From Weissella confusa (lineage in GTDB: Bacteria > Bacillota > Bacilli > Lactobacillales > Lactobacillaceae): a stretch of DNA of 64,000 nt. Shown here in pieces: positions 8,686-17,641 of the stretch. The translations under genes and the position numbers were made by a program. The notes beneath the pieces were generated by a model, which saw only the letters and a list, made by a program, of their open reading frames with translations, had not been told where the DNA came from and ran no database searches. Each line of letters starts with the position of its first letter. The stretch's first letter is position 1. The stretch covers positions 2,140,501-2,204,500 of the forward strand of contig CP168942.1 in NCBI GenBank assembly GCA_041871065.1. Reading direction: 5' to 3'.

Positions 8686-8698
8686 CCTTCGGAGTTTT
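8671..8698 (+). terminator. Terminator overlapping the end of the 8035 gene
   Basis: TCCGAAGG/CCTTCGGA stem followed by TTTTTCG. Confidence 0.85.
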
Positions 8699-8703
8699 TC
8701 GTT

Positions 8704-9924
8704 TTAAAATGATGCTTTCATTTTTGCTGCCGTGGCAACTGAGTAAATCGCGATAAGCACGCCAATCATCAACATGACAGCTGCCCCAACATTACCAACG
8801 AAGTGTGAGGCTGACACCATCACCCCGGCCAGAATGTTTCCCAACGGACGCGTCGCCGCGAAGGCCCCTGAGTAGGCACCCAACTTTTCTGGGTTCATCA
8901 TATCGGCACGTAGTGTCTGACTTGATGGCACATTAATCATTTCACCAACTGTGAAAACAACCGCTGCGAACGCCAATGGCCAGAAATCGCGGAGCAAGAA
9001 CGCCATCGCAAAGCCGAGTCCTTGCATGAACGTCCCAATTGCATAGCCACGAATCAATGGCCAACGGTTCGTCATGTGATTAAAGGCTGACATCGTCAAC
9101 ACAATCACAACCGTGTTAATCACCAACATAAATGACAGCATACGTTGGCCGTAAAAATGAACGCCGAACAACGTGTAGTCACGGAATGATTCCGCCAAGT
9201 GCGCTGCCAAGTAGAAATCAGGTTGCGAGTAAATCACGACGGCAAAAATCGTTCCAAACATGAACAACAAGTAACGCTTGTCAGTCAACACGTGCGCGTA
9301 TGACTTAACGGCGCTCCAAACGGATGAATTTGCCTTAACATTGTCCATATCAAGGGTTTCTGCCATCCCCCAATTAATAATTGAAGCATTGATAATCCCG
9401 ACAACCATCGATCCCATCAACAACTCAAACAAGTAATCACGGAAGAACCAACCACCAATAGCCGCCCCAATCATCACCCCAATATTAATAATCCAGTAAA
9501 TCAACGCGAAGACAAATTTACGATTCTTCAGAGTCGATGAGTCAATCATCATTGCCTGTTCAGCAGGGTCAGCAAATGATGCCCCGACTGACGCCGTCAA
9601 AAAGCCGACGAACGTCACATACGGATTGGTGTACCATGGCGAATTCATCAACATTGCCAAGGCATAGCCACCGATAATCATCGCGGAACCAATTAGCATC
9701 GTCTTCTTACGACCAAGTACATCCGCCAAGTGGCCGCCATACAAGCCGGCAATAAACCCAGCGACCGATACCGCAATCAATAGGAACCCCGTGATAAACG
9801 CTCCAAAATATTCCACATAATACACGGTCACGTTTGGCCCAATTGAACTTCCCAAAAGCACAGTTAGGAAAACCGTTAATGACCGCAACTTAAGATTGCG
9901 ATCTAACGCCATGAAGTCCTGCAT
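8704..9924 (-). CDS. MFS transporter, 12-helix drug/solute exporter type
   Basis: A 406-residue major facilitator protein. The start at 9924 (MQDFMALDRNLKLRSL) is chosen because GGGGG lies eight bases upstream; an upstream GTG at 9942 would include it. The motif GGHLADVLGRKKTMLIGSAM in the loop after helix 2 is the MFS signature (GxLaDrxGrkk). Twelve hydrophobic segments can be counted. The pattern resembles the YttB/MdtH-like exporters of Firmicutes, but the substrate is not predictable. The gene converges on the 8035 gene and is separated from the sigma factor operon by a strong terminator. Confidence 0.8.
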   Translation of the reverse strand: MQDFMALDRNLKLRSLTVFLTVLLGSSIGPNVTVYYVEYFGAFITGFLLIAVSVAGFIAGLYGGHLADVLGRKKTMLIGSAMIIGGYALAMLMNSPWYTNPYVTFVGFLTASVGASFADPAEQAMMIDSSTLKNRKFVFALIYWIINIGVMIGAAIGGWFFRDYLFELLMGSMVVGIINASIINWGMAETLDMDNVKANSSVWSAVKSYAHVLTDKRYLLFMFGTIFAVVIYSQPDFYLAAHLAESFRDYTLFGVHFYGQRMLSFMLVINTVVIVLTMSAFNHMTNRWPLIRGYAIGTFMQGLGFAMAFLLRDFWPLAFAAVVFTVGEMINVPSSQTLRADMMNPEKLGAYSGAFAATRPLGNILAGVMVSASHFVGNVGAAVMLMIGVLIAIYSVATAAKMKASF

Positions 9925-9975
9925 CTCGTTGACCCCCTTCACTATCTAAACTAATCTCACTAGCATAACACAAAG

Positions 9976-10006
9976 AAACCGCTGTTTATACCCAAAACAG
10001 CGGTTT
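9976..10006 (-). terminator. Terminator of the sigma/anti-sigma operon
   Basis: Perfect stem AAACCGCTGTTT/AAACAGCGGTTT, T-rich on the minus-strand exit. Confidence 0.85.
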
Positions 10007-10029
10007 TATTAGATTTCAATTAGATTCCA

Positions 10030-10848
10030 TTACTTCACATACTCATGCGATACTAATTGGCTATCAATTAGATTGGTTGGAATTGTCATCTCAACTGGAC
10101 CAACATACATTGCGGCAATGTCCCCACGTTGGAAGACCAAAACCAACTGGCCACGACTATTAATATAGAACGTTTGGGTCTTTGAAATGGCGTTAACTGG
10201 CGTGTCGTACTGATCTGACGCCGCAATTTGCTTGTTCACATAGTCGCGCAAAATTGTTTGGTACTCATTTGACTTGAACAACATTGGCAACGTCAACACC
10301 AAACCACGTTGCTTATCAATGGTTGTATAACTCAACTTGGTTGCTGTATCGGCCAACGACATTTCTTGACGACGTTCAAGCACTAACAATTGGTCGTTAT
10401 TCACCTTTTCTTGATACGTTTGCGTTAGTGACTTAGGCGTCTCTGACGTCTTATTCATAAAGGCATCATACAACGCGCGTCCTTCACTGGCATATGAGGC
10501 GTTTAGCTTGTCGGCCAACTCAGTATTTCCCAAGTTCGTCAGTAGTGGCACTTTAATATCCGCATATGACGTCTTATCAACATGCTTGTATTCACGGAAC
10601 AACAAAACCTTAACCGCATCGCGGACAACTGGTACACGCTCAGCCGCGCTAGCAAAAGAGTATGACGTATTCAGCACAAGTGTGAACGTCGCAGCTACTG
10701 CCCCAACACCAATTAGTGTCGTTTGCCACCAATTCAAGCGCTTACGCTTAGGTGCCGTCTTCACAACAGCTTGATCGATTACGGCTGACAACTTATCCAT
10801 TGGCACATCTTGGGCATCATAGGCCGTCTTTACATCTTCTAATGTCAT
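10030..10848 (-). CDS. RsiV-like membrane anti-sigma factor
   Basis: 272 residues. A cytoplasmic N-terminal part of about 40 residues should bind the cognate sigma factor. One membrane helix follows (WWQTTLIGVGAVAATFTLVLN, about 40-60), then a large outer domain resembling the DUF3298/RsiV sensory domain (LRDYVNKQIA, TQTFYINSRGQLVLVFQRGDIA, AMYVGPVEMTIP near the end). In Bacillus subtilis RsiV holds SigV and is cleaved after binding lysozyme; whether this protein senses lysozyme is inference. It starts one base after the sigma gene stop, so expression is probably translationally coupled. Confidence 0.85.
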   Translation of the reverse strand: MTLEDVKTAYDAQDVPMDKLSAVIDQAVVKTAPKRKRLNWWQTTLIGVGAVAATFTLVLNTSYSFASAAERVPVVRDAVKVLLFREYKHVDKTSYADIKVPLLTNLGNTELADKLNASYASEGRALYDAFMNKTSETPKSLTQTYQEKVNNDQLLVLERRQEMSLADTATKLSYTTIDKQRGLVLTLPMLFKSNEYQTILRDYVNKQIAASDQYDTPVNAISKTQTFYINSRGQLVLVFQRGDIAAMYVGPVEMTIPTNLIDSQLVSHEYVK

Positions 10849-10849
10849 C

Positions 10850-11329
10850 TTACATTCCCCCGTTCAAAGTCGCTTCTAATTTTTTCAAGCTACGATAATA
10901 GGTCGTTTTAACCGTGTTTTCTGATAATTCAAGCGTTAGCGCAATGTCAGCAAACGTTTGATTCTCAAAGAAATGCAAGCGAATAATCGCTTGTTCTTTG
11001 GCAGTTAAATCCGCAACCGCTTCATTAAGTGCCAATCGCATTTCAGGCGCAATCGTCGTTAACGCTGGCATAAATTCAAGTGATTCATCACCCACTTCAT
11101 GCCGGCGCGCTTGCTTGCGTTGGACATCAATCGCCGTGTTAATCAAGATACGGAATAACCACGTCTTCAAATAGCGTGACTCCTGTACTTGATTCACTTG
11201 GCGCAAGGCCTTTTCAGCTGTCGTTTGCACAATATCTAGCGCTTCAGCCTCTGTGTGCACATAACTCAGCGCCACACGGTACAACGCGACTTTATTCTCT
11301 TGTAGCGTTGCAATTAATTCTTCACGCAT
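10850..11329 (-). CDS. ECF RNA polymerase sigma factor, SigV-like
   Basis: A 159-residue extracytoplasmic-function sigma factor. Region 2 is visible as ALSYVHTEAEALDIVQTTAEKAL and RYLKTWLFRILINTAIDVQRK (residues 20-75). Region 4 is visible as DLTAKEQAIIRLHFFENQTF and SENTVKTTYYRSLKKLE (105-152). It is paired with an RsiV-like anti-sigma factor directly downstream. A TGAAAC-N17-CGTC promoter upstream suggests autoregulation. The likely regulon concerns envelope stress, by analogy with SigV. Confidence 0.9.
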   Translation of the reverse strand: MREELIATLQENKVALYRVALSYVHTEAEALDIVQTTAEKALRQVNQVQESRYLKTWLFRILINTAIDVQRKQARRHEVGDESLEFMPALTTIAPEMRLALNEAVADLTAKEQAIIRLHFFENQTFADIALTLELSENTVKTTYYRSLKKLEATLNGGM

Positions 11330-11360
11330 GTCGCGTCCTCCTATCTGCTTACACTAATTA

Positions 11361-11387
11361 GACGCACGAACTGGGGAAATAGTTTCA
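11361..11387 (-). promoter_or_regulatory. ECF-type autoregulatory promoter of the sigma operon
   Basis: On the minus strand TGAAAC (11382-11387) is separated by 17 bp from CGTC (11361-11364), the layout of SigV/SigW/SigX-group promoters. It sits 32 bp upstream of the sigma factor start codon, which has AGGAGG. Confidence 0.75.
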
Positions 11388-11395
11388 AAATAAAA

Positions 11396-11418
11396 AACAC
11401 GCCGTTAAGCGTGTTTCA
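11396..11418 (-). terminator. Terminator of the DUF1836 gene
   Basis: Stem ACACGC/GCGTGT followed by TTTTTT on the minus strand, just upstream of the ECF promoter. Confidence 0.75.
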
Positions 11419-11423
11419 TTTTA

Positions 11424-11942
11424 CTACTTAGTTGTAGGGACTTCCTTGATTGGGTTGCGCTTGCGCATCAACTCAAGCAACTTTTCAGCCTCCATCTTGT
11501 GGAAGACAACGTTTGCCGCATCGCGCATAAGTTGCAAGTCCAGGTGGTCGGGGTCAAATTCAACTGGCACAGGGCCCTGCAAACGAGCTGCCAACGCATC
11601 CACGAAGGCATTGTAAGCCTTCTTTGGATAATCGCCAACCGTCACTTGATCGATAGCCGCACGGATTTCATCTAGTGAAAAGACAGGCTTCATCAAAGAA
11701 ATAATCAAGATATCCGCAATTTGCATTGCTTGGTACTTCTTCTTGATTGGTGACATGATGACCTTTTGCTTAACGTAGTTGTTAATCATCGTTGACGTCA
11801 CCATTGGCATGTTAAGTGGTGCCAAAACGTTATTCACGTATTCAACGACTTGATCCATGTAAAGATCAAACGCTGGCAAATCCTCCCAGTGCGGGAATTC
11901 AACATCCTTTAGGCCTTCACGCCATGTCATATATTCGTTCAT
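11424..11942 (-). CDS. DUF1836 domain protein
   Basis: 172 residues, matching the DUF1836 family of Firmicutes by the core pattern WEDLPAFDLYMDQVVEYVN, TSTMINNYVKQKVIMSPIKK and QIADILIISLMKPVFSLDEI. The central part looks like a MerR-like helix-turn-helix, so a DNA-binding role is possible but not demonstrated. No transmembrane segment is present. It is divergent from the next gene at 12019, with only about 75 bp between start codons. Confidence 0.75.
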   Translation of the reverse strand: MNEYMTWREGLKDVEFPHWEDLPAFDLYMDQVVEYVNNVLAPLNMPMVTSTMINNYVKQKVIMSPIKKKYQAMQIADILIISLMKPVFSLDEIRAAIDQVTVGDYPKKAYNAFVDALAARLQGPVPVEFDPDHLDLQLMRDAANVVFHKMEAEKLLELMRKRNPIKEVPTTK

Positions 11943-12018
11943 GTTAGCTCATTGTCCTTCCGTGGTATACTATTAGATGAATTAATTTTACCACATCTAG
12001 AGTGAGGAACTAAATATA

Positions 12019-12387
12019 ATGTTTGAATCTACTAAGTCACGCGTTGTTACTGAAGAACTTGCCAAGCGCATGCCTGAGGAAGCGCAAACTGCAGTCTGGG
12101 GTATCTTTGATACGATGATGACCTACAAGGCCATCGTTGCGCCAGTTGTTGAGATTTGGTTTGCGGATGACTACACGGATGAAGCGGTTGGTGTGTTGTT
12201 CCGTCAACACGACGGTGATTTCCAACAAGAAATGGAAATGCCATATTCTGGTGACCACTCATGGTTGGGTAAGGGATTGATTGTTGAGATCCGAGATGAA
12301 GATAACGTTGTAATGGACGTCTCAGAACGTTTGTTGCAATACGAAGCTGCCGTCGCTGAAGAAGAAGCAAACACGGACGCTGAGTAA
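12019..12387 (+). CDS. Small acidic protein, DUF960-like
   Basis: 122 residues, acidic, no membrane segment. The N-terminus (FESTKSRVVTEELAKRMPEE, then AQTAVWGIFD) resembles the DUF960 layout of R.VT..I...IP...Q..LW.LID. The C-terminal tail AVAEEEANTDAE is low complexity. The function is unknown. The start is preceded by GAGG about 13 bases upstream. A strong bidirectional terminator follows. The family call is tentative. Confidence 0.5.
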   Translation: MFESTKSRVVTEELAKRMPEEAQTAVWGIFDTMMTYKAIVAPVVEIWFADDYTDEAVGVLFRQHDGDFQQEMEMPYSGDHSWLGKGLIVEIRDEDNVVMDVSERLLQYEAAVAEEEANTDAE

Positions 12388-12389
12388 CA

Positions 12390-12427
12390 AAAAATGACCT
12401 GATGCCAAACGGCATCAGGTCATTTTT
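12390..12427. terminator. Bidirectional terminator between the DUF960-like gene and dacA
   Basis: Perfect 17-bp stem AAAAATGACCTGATGCC with loop AAAC and T run, serving both convergent genes. Confidence 0.9.
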
Positions 12428-12429
12428 GT

Positions 12430-13695
12430 TTAATCAAATAAATTTGAAATGACACGCTTGGCGTCACGGTACCACTGCACAAGTTGTGACGCTTGTTCAA
12501 CATCCTCATTCATGATCAAATTCACCTGTGGAAAGCCGTCGACAAAGTCATTGGCTGCACGAACTTCAGTCTTCGTCCCACCATCAACAAACAAATTTTC
12601 GTTGTGGTCGACAATGTGACCCTTTGAAATCGGTGCAATCATGTCATGATTTGAACGAATCGTCATGTTCACCTTAGCGTTATTCCACGTCTTTGGTGCA
12701 AATAGTGTCACCGTCTTGTTCGTTACCAATGGATAACGACGATGACCATCCTTAGCTTCCTCAACCGGCACACGTTGCATTTGTGTCCCCTTCTTAAGGG
12801 TGACAACCTGCGTGGCAGCCTTGACTTGGTCCAACATCGCAGCCGTTTGTGTAAACGTGTGGTCGCTACCGAGCACAACCGTAATCACATCGCGGTTATC
12901 CAACTTCGTCAAACCAATAAACGTACTGTGAACTGACAAGGCATAACCCGTCTTCAAGCCTTTGAAGTCGTAACCGTGGCCATCAGTTAGCAACGCATTT
13001 GAATTCTTGATGGTTTCAGTCCCAGCTGCCCCGCTAGGCACAACCGCTGACGTCATACTCGTAATTTCCGTGATGCTTGGATAATCTTCAACCAAATGAC
13101 GACCGACAATCGCTAATTCGCGCGCCGACAATTCATTTTCGACATCATCACCCAAGTTTTGATTCTTCAATGAACCCATATCGCCGTTGGTCAAACCAGC
13201 ACCGCTGACAATCGTTGTGTCGTTGATACCCCAACTCGTCAACAAGTCTTGAATTTCCTGATTAACCCCAGTTGGCGTACCTGAAACGGCATAACCAAGC
13301 GCCAACGCAGCTGCATTGGCTGATTTGATTAAAGCCATTTCCATCAATTCACGGACCGTATACGTGCGTTCGGTACTCAATGGCACATTGGCCAACCCCG
13401 GTTCCGTACTAATCTCCACAATCGACGCTGGTACTGAAATCGGCGTGTCCATCGTCAACTTACCTGCTTCTATCGAACGCTCGACCAAATAAGCCGTCAA
13501 CAACTTAGAAATTGATGCAATCGGAATGCGCTTTTTGCCGTTTTTATCCGCGAGAACCTGGCCGGTTTGCACATCCACAACAGCCGCCGCTTGCGCATCA
13601 ACTGTTGGTGTTACGATCGCGGCATAGCTTGGCGTTGCCACACCAAATGCCAACACCACCGTCATTAACAAACCTGTTAACCATTTTCTCATCAT
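12430..13695 (-). CDS. dacA: D-alanyl-D-alanine carboxypeptidase (penicillin-binding protein 5 type)
   Basis: Trims the terminal D-Ala from peptidoglycan pentapeptides outside the cell. A signal peptide (RKWLTGLLMTVVLAFGVATP, then SYA-A) covers residues 1-32. The three S11-family motifs are in order: SxxK as PIASISKLLTAY, SxN as IKSANAAALAL, and KTG as GLKTGYALSVHST. A C-terminal PBP5-like beta domain follows, and the end (WYRDAKRVISNLF) may be the membrane-binding helix. The start is ATG 13695 or 13692, with AAGGAG at the end of the kinase gene. It is third in an operon with a VanRS-like two-component system. Confidence 0.92.
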   Translation of the reverse strand: MMRKWLTGLLMTVVLAFGVATPSYAAIVTPTVDAQAAAVVDVQTGQVLADKNGKKRIPIASISKLLTAYLVERSIEAGKLTMDTPISVPASIVEISTEPGLANVPLSTERTYTVRELMEMALIKSANAAALALGYAVSGTPTGVNQEIQDLLTSWGINDTTIVSGAGLTNGDMGSLKNQNLGDDVENELSARELAIVGRHLVEDYPSITEITSMTSAVVPSGAAGTETIKNSNALLTDGHGYDFKGLKTGYALSVHSTFIGLTKLDNRDVITVVLGSDHTFTQTAAMLDQVKAATQVVTLKKGTQMQRVPVEEAKDGHRRYPLVTNKTVTLFAPKTWNNAKVNMTIRSNHDMIAPISKGHIVDHNENLFVDGGTKTEVRAANDFVDGFPQVNLIMNEDVEQASQLVQWYRDAKRVISNLFD

Positions 13696-13699
13696 CACA

Positions 13700-14827
13700 T
13701 TACGCTCCTTCGCCTTCAAGTCCCTCTGGTTGTAATGGTAGTCGAATAATAAAACTTGTCAAATCATCATTCGATTCAACTCGCACCGTACCACCGTGCG
13801 CTTCAATCACGCCGTTCACGATTGCTAGGCCAAGGCCAGTCCCACCAGTCTTGGTGTTACGTGAGCTTTCAACGCGGTAAAAGCGATCAAACAAACGCTT
13901 AATTGATTCTTCTGGAATCTTCTCACCGTTGTTCGTCACGCGAATCTCAGCAACGTTCTCAGCTGGAATTGTCTTGGCTGACAAACGCACAAACGTTGCG
14001 CCATCCCCATACTTCAAGGCGTTGCTAATCAAATTCATAAAGACACGCGCCAAACGATCCGGATCCCCAACCATCTCAATGCTTTTCGGATTCGTAACCG
14101 CTGAAACAACCACATCTTTATTCTTGGCTTCCAACTCATAGTTAACCGCCAATTGTTGCAACATGGCCGCCAAATCAAGCGGTGCCCAGCGCAACTTAAA
14201 GTCAACTTGGCGAACCTGCGTATAATCAAACAAATCTTCAACCAATGACTTCATTTGCCCAGCTTTATCAAAAGCCGTCTTGGCGTATTTCGTCATGTCA
14301 GCACGTGACAAATTGCCCTGTTCGTCATTCACAATCAATCCCAAATAACCCAGGATTGACGTCAACGGCGTACGCAAATCGTGCGACACATTCGTAATCA
14401 TTTCATCCTTAGAACGCTCAATTTCACGTTCCTCGGCCATTGCTTTTTGTGCGGCATCAAACACGCCATTCACATTCGTAGCGAGTGGACGCAAGCGACG
14501 GCTCATGCGCGTCTCAGGCAATCCAGTCGCGTTAGCATCACGCACACGTGGCGCCAACTCACTAACACTATCAATTAGGTGCGTCAAAACAATCTGTTCA
14601 TAAAAGAAATGAACCACCACACCCCAGAGTGCAATCACCGCAACGGCAACTACAACTGCCAATGTCGCGTCTTGGCGCCAGATGGCTTGAATTTCAAGTA
14701 ACCAATTCTCTGTGTGCCAAGTTGCGCGCATTGCTAATAGGATACCAATGCCAGTAAACACAAAAAGCAGGGCCGAAACGACTGCCTTGACCACTAACAA
14801 CAGCCAATCCAGTACACTAAGTTTCAT
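13700..14827 (-). CDS. Sensor histidine kinase, VanS/PhoR type
   Basis: 375 residues. Two membrane helices at about residues 8-32 and 55-78 flank a short outer loop of around 22 residues. A HAMP-like linker follows, then the H-box DEMITNVSHDLRTPLTSILG (His about 147), an N-box FMNLISNALKYGD, and G boxes RVTNNGEKIP and GGTGLGLAIV. The small outer loop suggests that the signal is read in the membrane or through a partner. It lies between its response regulator and a D,D-carboxypeptidase gene, the arrangement of vancomycin-type wall-sensing systems. Its stop is only a few bases before dacA. Confidence 0.88.
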   Translation of the reverse strand: MKLSVLDWLLLVVKAVVSALLFVFTGIGILLAMRATWHTENWLLEIQAIWRQDATLAVVVAVAVIALWGVVVHFFYEQIVLTHLIDSVSELAPRVRDANATGLPETRMSRRLRPLATNVNGVFDAAQKAMAEEREIERSKDEMITNVSHDLRTPLTSILGYLGLIVNDEQGNLSRADMTKYAKTAFDKAGQMKSLVEDLFDYTQVRQVDFKLRWAPLDLAAMLQQLAVNYELEAKNKDVVVSAVTNPKSIEMVGDPDRLARVFMNLISNALKYGDGATFVRLSAKTIPAENVAEIRVTNNGEKIPEESIKRLFDRFYRVESSRNTKTGGTGLGLAIVNGVIEAHGGTVRVESNDDLTSFIIRLPLQPEGLEGEGA

Positions 14828-14858
14828 CCCTACTTCCTCTTTCTATAGAACGCGGTGC

Positions 14859-15548
14859 TTATAGCACTTCAATCTTATAACCAACACCCCAAACAGTTTG
14901 CACAACTTGGTTGCCACCAGTTGCTGCTTCCAACTTATCGCGCAAGTGTGAAACGTGCACCATAACCGTCTTAGCAGACACAACTGATTCTTGTTGCCAA
15001 ACGCGTTCGAAGATATCGTCAGCACTAAACACACGGTTTGGGTGTGAGGCCAACAAATACAAGATACCAAACTCCAACGCCGTCAAATTAACTTCAACAC
15101 CGTCGGCCGTCTTAACTTCGTGGCTGTCCTTGTTAATCGTCAAAGGACCGATATCAAGCACTTCTGGCGTTGCTTGGGCCATACCGTTTTGCGCACGGCG
15201 TAGCAAAGCACGCACACGTGCCATTACTTCCAATGGGTTAAATGGCTTCGTCACGTAGTCGTCAGCACCCGTAATCAACCCTTGAATCTTGTCCATTGCA
15301 CCAGACTTGGCTGACAACAACAAAATTGGCACAGGATTGTCCTTACGAACTTCCTTCAACACTTCCGTACCGTTCATTTCAGGCATCATGATGTCCAAAA
15401 TTACCAAACCGATGTCTGGGTTCGTACGGATCTTCGTCATTGCTTCCTTACCATCGCTGGCAATAACTGGCTCGTAACCTTCGTTCTTCACGTAGATTTC
15501 AAGCAATTCAGCAATTTCGTGATCATCATCAACAATCAAAATTTTCAT
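14859..15548 (-). CDS. OmpR/PhoB-family response regulator, VanR-like
   Basis: 229 residues. The receiver domain has the acidic pair at DDD near residues 8-10, phospho-acceptor Asp52 in LVILDIMMPEMNG, and Lys in YVTKPFNPLE. The winged helix domain begins near residue 130 and contains LTALEFGILYLLASHPNRVF and the recognition region SAKTVMVHVSHLRDKLE. It precedes its kinase by 31 bp. Probable targets include the operon itself and wall genes such as dacA. Confidence 0.9.
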   Translation of the reverse strand: MKILIVDDDHEIAELLEIYVKNEGYEPVIASDGKEAMTKIRTNPDIGLVILDIMMPEMNGTEVLKEVRKDNPVPILLLSAKSGAMDKIQGLITGADDYVTKPFNPLEVMARVRALLRRAQNGMAQATPEVLDIGPLTINKDSHEVKTADGVEVNLTALEFGILYLLASHPNRVFSADDIFERVWQQESVVSAKTVMVHVSHLRDKLEAATGGNQVVQTVWGVGYKIEVL

Positions 15549-15575
15549 CGATTCATCCTCACTGATTCTAGTTGC

Positions 15576-16298
15576 TTACTTGGTTTGTGGACGACGTGTG
15601 CTACCACCAAGGAATCCACCTTGGATACCAGTCTTAACACGCCAGAAGCGGAAGCCGATAAAGGCAAGTACGGCGAACACTAGGTACAACCAACCTGGCA
15701 ACAATGGGTTGATAACAGCTGGCAAGTAGCTGAAGGCCAAGTATGCCAAGAACCACAAAACGAAGGCACCGACTGAAACCAAAATCTTCAAAAGCACTGG
15801 TGTCTTTGAGCCATCCTTCTTTGGTGCCAACGTCATCGTGACAACGGCGAAGAAGAATCCACCCAACAATGATGTCAAAATCAATGAGGTAATTCCGGCT
15901 GCACCGGCGCTACCAGTTTGTGATGCCTTGCTAAATAGCAACGTCAATCCAAACATAAAGCTGAACATCATGAAGAAGGCAATCGCGTTATCAACCAACA
16001 ATGGCCAGAAGCCGTATGTTGCATAGCCAGGTGCTGGCGTTGCTTCGGTTGCGTTTGCCTTGCGCCCCAACGCTTCAGCAGGTGTGTTAAACAATTGACG
16101 TGCTGTTGTACCAGTCTTTTGACCATCCAACAACTTTGCGCCAACTTCAGCAATCAAGGTCGCCTTGCTTTCGTCTCCTTCAACAAGTTGTACCATTTGC
16201 CAAATAAAATCTTGATTACGCTTCGTCAAACCAGACGTGGCCAAGTCGGCACGTGATGGTAGCGTAGGCGTTACCGTTTGTTCTTGTGATTCTGTCAT
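15576..16298 (-). CDS. DUF1129 family membrane protein
   Basis: 240 residues. The N-terminal cytoplasmic part (about 1-95) contains LTKRNQDFIWQMVQLV, typical of this family. Four hydrophobic segments follow at roughly 100-120, 135-160, 172-195 and 200-222, with a basic tail (STRRPQTK). The role is unknown. It lies 12 bp after ychF, a linkage common in lactobacilli, so it is probably cotranscribed. Confidence 0.8.
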   Translation of the reverse strand: MTESQEQTVTPTLPSRADLATSGLTKRNQDFIWQMVQLVEGDESKATLIAEVGAKLLDGQKTGTTARQLFNTPAEALGRKANATEATPAPGYATYGFWPLLVDNAIAFFMMFSFMFGLTLLFSKASQTGSAGAAGITSLILTSLLGGFFFAVVTMTLAPKKDGSKTPVLLKILVSVGAFVLWFLAYLAFSYLPAVINPLLPGWLYLVFAVLAFIGFRFWRVKTGIQGGFLGGSTRRPQTK

Positions 16299-16310
16299 GA
16301 GTTCCCCCGA

Positions 16311-17414
16311 TTAAACGTTGAACAAGAATTCGATGATATCACCGTCTTGAACAACATACTCCTTACCTTCTGAACGACGACGTCCAGCTTCCTTAACTGC
16401 CTTCATTGAACCGTATTCGTCCAAATCAGCAAAGGCAACCGTTTCGGCACGGATAAATCCACGCTCAAAGTCTGAGTGGATAACACCGGCAACTTGTGGT
16501 GCCTTCATACCTGCACGGAACGTCCAAGCACGCGTTTCCTTACCACCAGCGGTAAAGAACGTACGCAAGTCCAACAAGTGGTAGGCTGAACGAATCAAAC
16601 GGTTCAAACCTGGTTCCGTGATACCTTGCAATTCCATCAATTCAGCCTTGTCTTCATCATCCATACCGGCCAATTCTTCTTCGGCACGGGCTGAAATTCC
16701 GATAACATCAGCGTTTTCGGCTGCAGCGTATTCCTTGATTTGTTGGAAGTACTTTGATGCTTCTGGATCAGCCATGTCATCTTCCGCAACGTTAGCCACG
16801 TACAAAACTGGCTTTGACGTCAACAAGAAGAAGCCACGAACGATCTTTTGCTCATCTTCGTTCCAATCAATTGAACGAGCAGGCTTTCCTTCTTCCAAAA
16901 CTGGCTTCAACTTAGCAAGTACTTCAAATTCTGCAGCTGCATCCTTATCCTTAGCTTGCTTAGCCTTCTTTTCCGTTGTTGCATAACGCTTTTCAACGGC
17001 TTCCAAGTCGGCCAAAACCAACTCCAAGTTGATTGTGTTGATGTCATCAATTGGGTCAACCTTACCGTTAACGTGAGTGATGTCATCATCGTCAAAGGCA
17101 CGAACCACGTGCACGATGGCGTTTACTTGACGGATGTTTTCAAGGAACTTGTTTCCCAATCCTTCACCCTTTGAGGCACCCTTAACGATACCGGCAATGT
17201 CAGTAAATTCGAAGGTCGTTGGCACGATCTTGTCAGCTGGCACCAATTCTTGAATACGGGCCAAACGATCATCTGGCACTTCAACCATTCCCACGTTTGG
17301 TTCAATCGTGGCAAATGGGTAGTTAGCCATTTCGGCACCCGCCTTAGTAATTGCGTTAAACAAAGTTGACTTACCAACGTTTGGCAAACCAACGATTCCT
17401 GCTGTAAGAGCCAT
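16311..17414 (-). CDS. ychF: YchF/Ola1-type P-loop ATPase
   Basis: A 367-residue OBG-related NTPase that binds ribosomes and prefers ATP. Visible motifs are the P-loop GLPNVGKSTLFNAITKAG at residues 8-25, switch II FTDIAGIVKGASKGEGLG near 70, NVAE in place of the GTPase NKxD near 205, and a TGS-like C-terminal domain with FTAGGKETRAWTFRAGMKAP and FERGFIRAETVAF. It sits in a conserved group with DUF951, parB and parA. Confidence 0.95.
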   Translation of the reverse strand: MALTAGIVGLPNVGKSTLFNAITKAGAEMANYPFATIEPNVGMVEVPDDRLARIQELVPADKIVPTTFEFTDIAGIVKGASKGEGLGNKFLENIRQVNAIVHVVRAFDDDDITHVNGKVDPIDDINTINLELVLADLEAVEKRYATTEKKAKQAKDKDAAAEFEVLAKLKPVLEEGKPARSIDWNEDEQKIVRGFFLLTSKPVLYVANVAEDDMADPEASKYFQQIKEYAAAENADVIGISARAEEELAGMDDEDKAELMELQGITEPGLNRLIRSAYHLLDLRTFFTAGGKETRAWTFRAGMKAPQVAGVIHSDFERGFIRAETVAFADLDEYGSMKAVKEAGRRRSEGKEYVVQDGDIIEFLFNV

Positions 17415-17435
17415 TTTTAAATACCTATCTCTCTA

Positions 17436-17627
17436 TTAATCTTGTTCTGACGCTGAACGCAAAATGCGCTTCAAACGCTTATCGAAATCATGACGCGTCA
17501 TCATTACTTGGTGACCACAACCTTGGCACGTCAACTTAATGTCCGCACCAATACGGTTGATTTCCCATTCATTCGCACCACACGCGTGTGGCTTCTTCAT
17601 CTCAACTACATCATGCAAGTTGTACAT
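17436..17627 (-). CDS. DUF951 (YyzM-like) small protein
   Basis: 63 residues from ATG 17627, with GGAGG upstream; the in-frame TTG at 17633 is less likely. Two Cys pairs or singles (HACGANEW and LTCQGCGHQVMM) suggest a zinc-binding fold. The family is small and basic, nearly always located between parB and ychF in Firmicutes. The function is unknown. Confidence 0.85.
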   Translation of the reverse strand: MYNLHDVVEMKKPHACGANEWEINRIGADIKLTCQGCGHQVMMTRHDFDKRLKRILRSASEQD

Positions 17628-17641
17628 TACCAACCTCCAGA

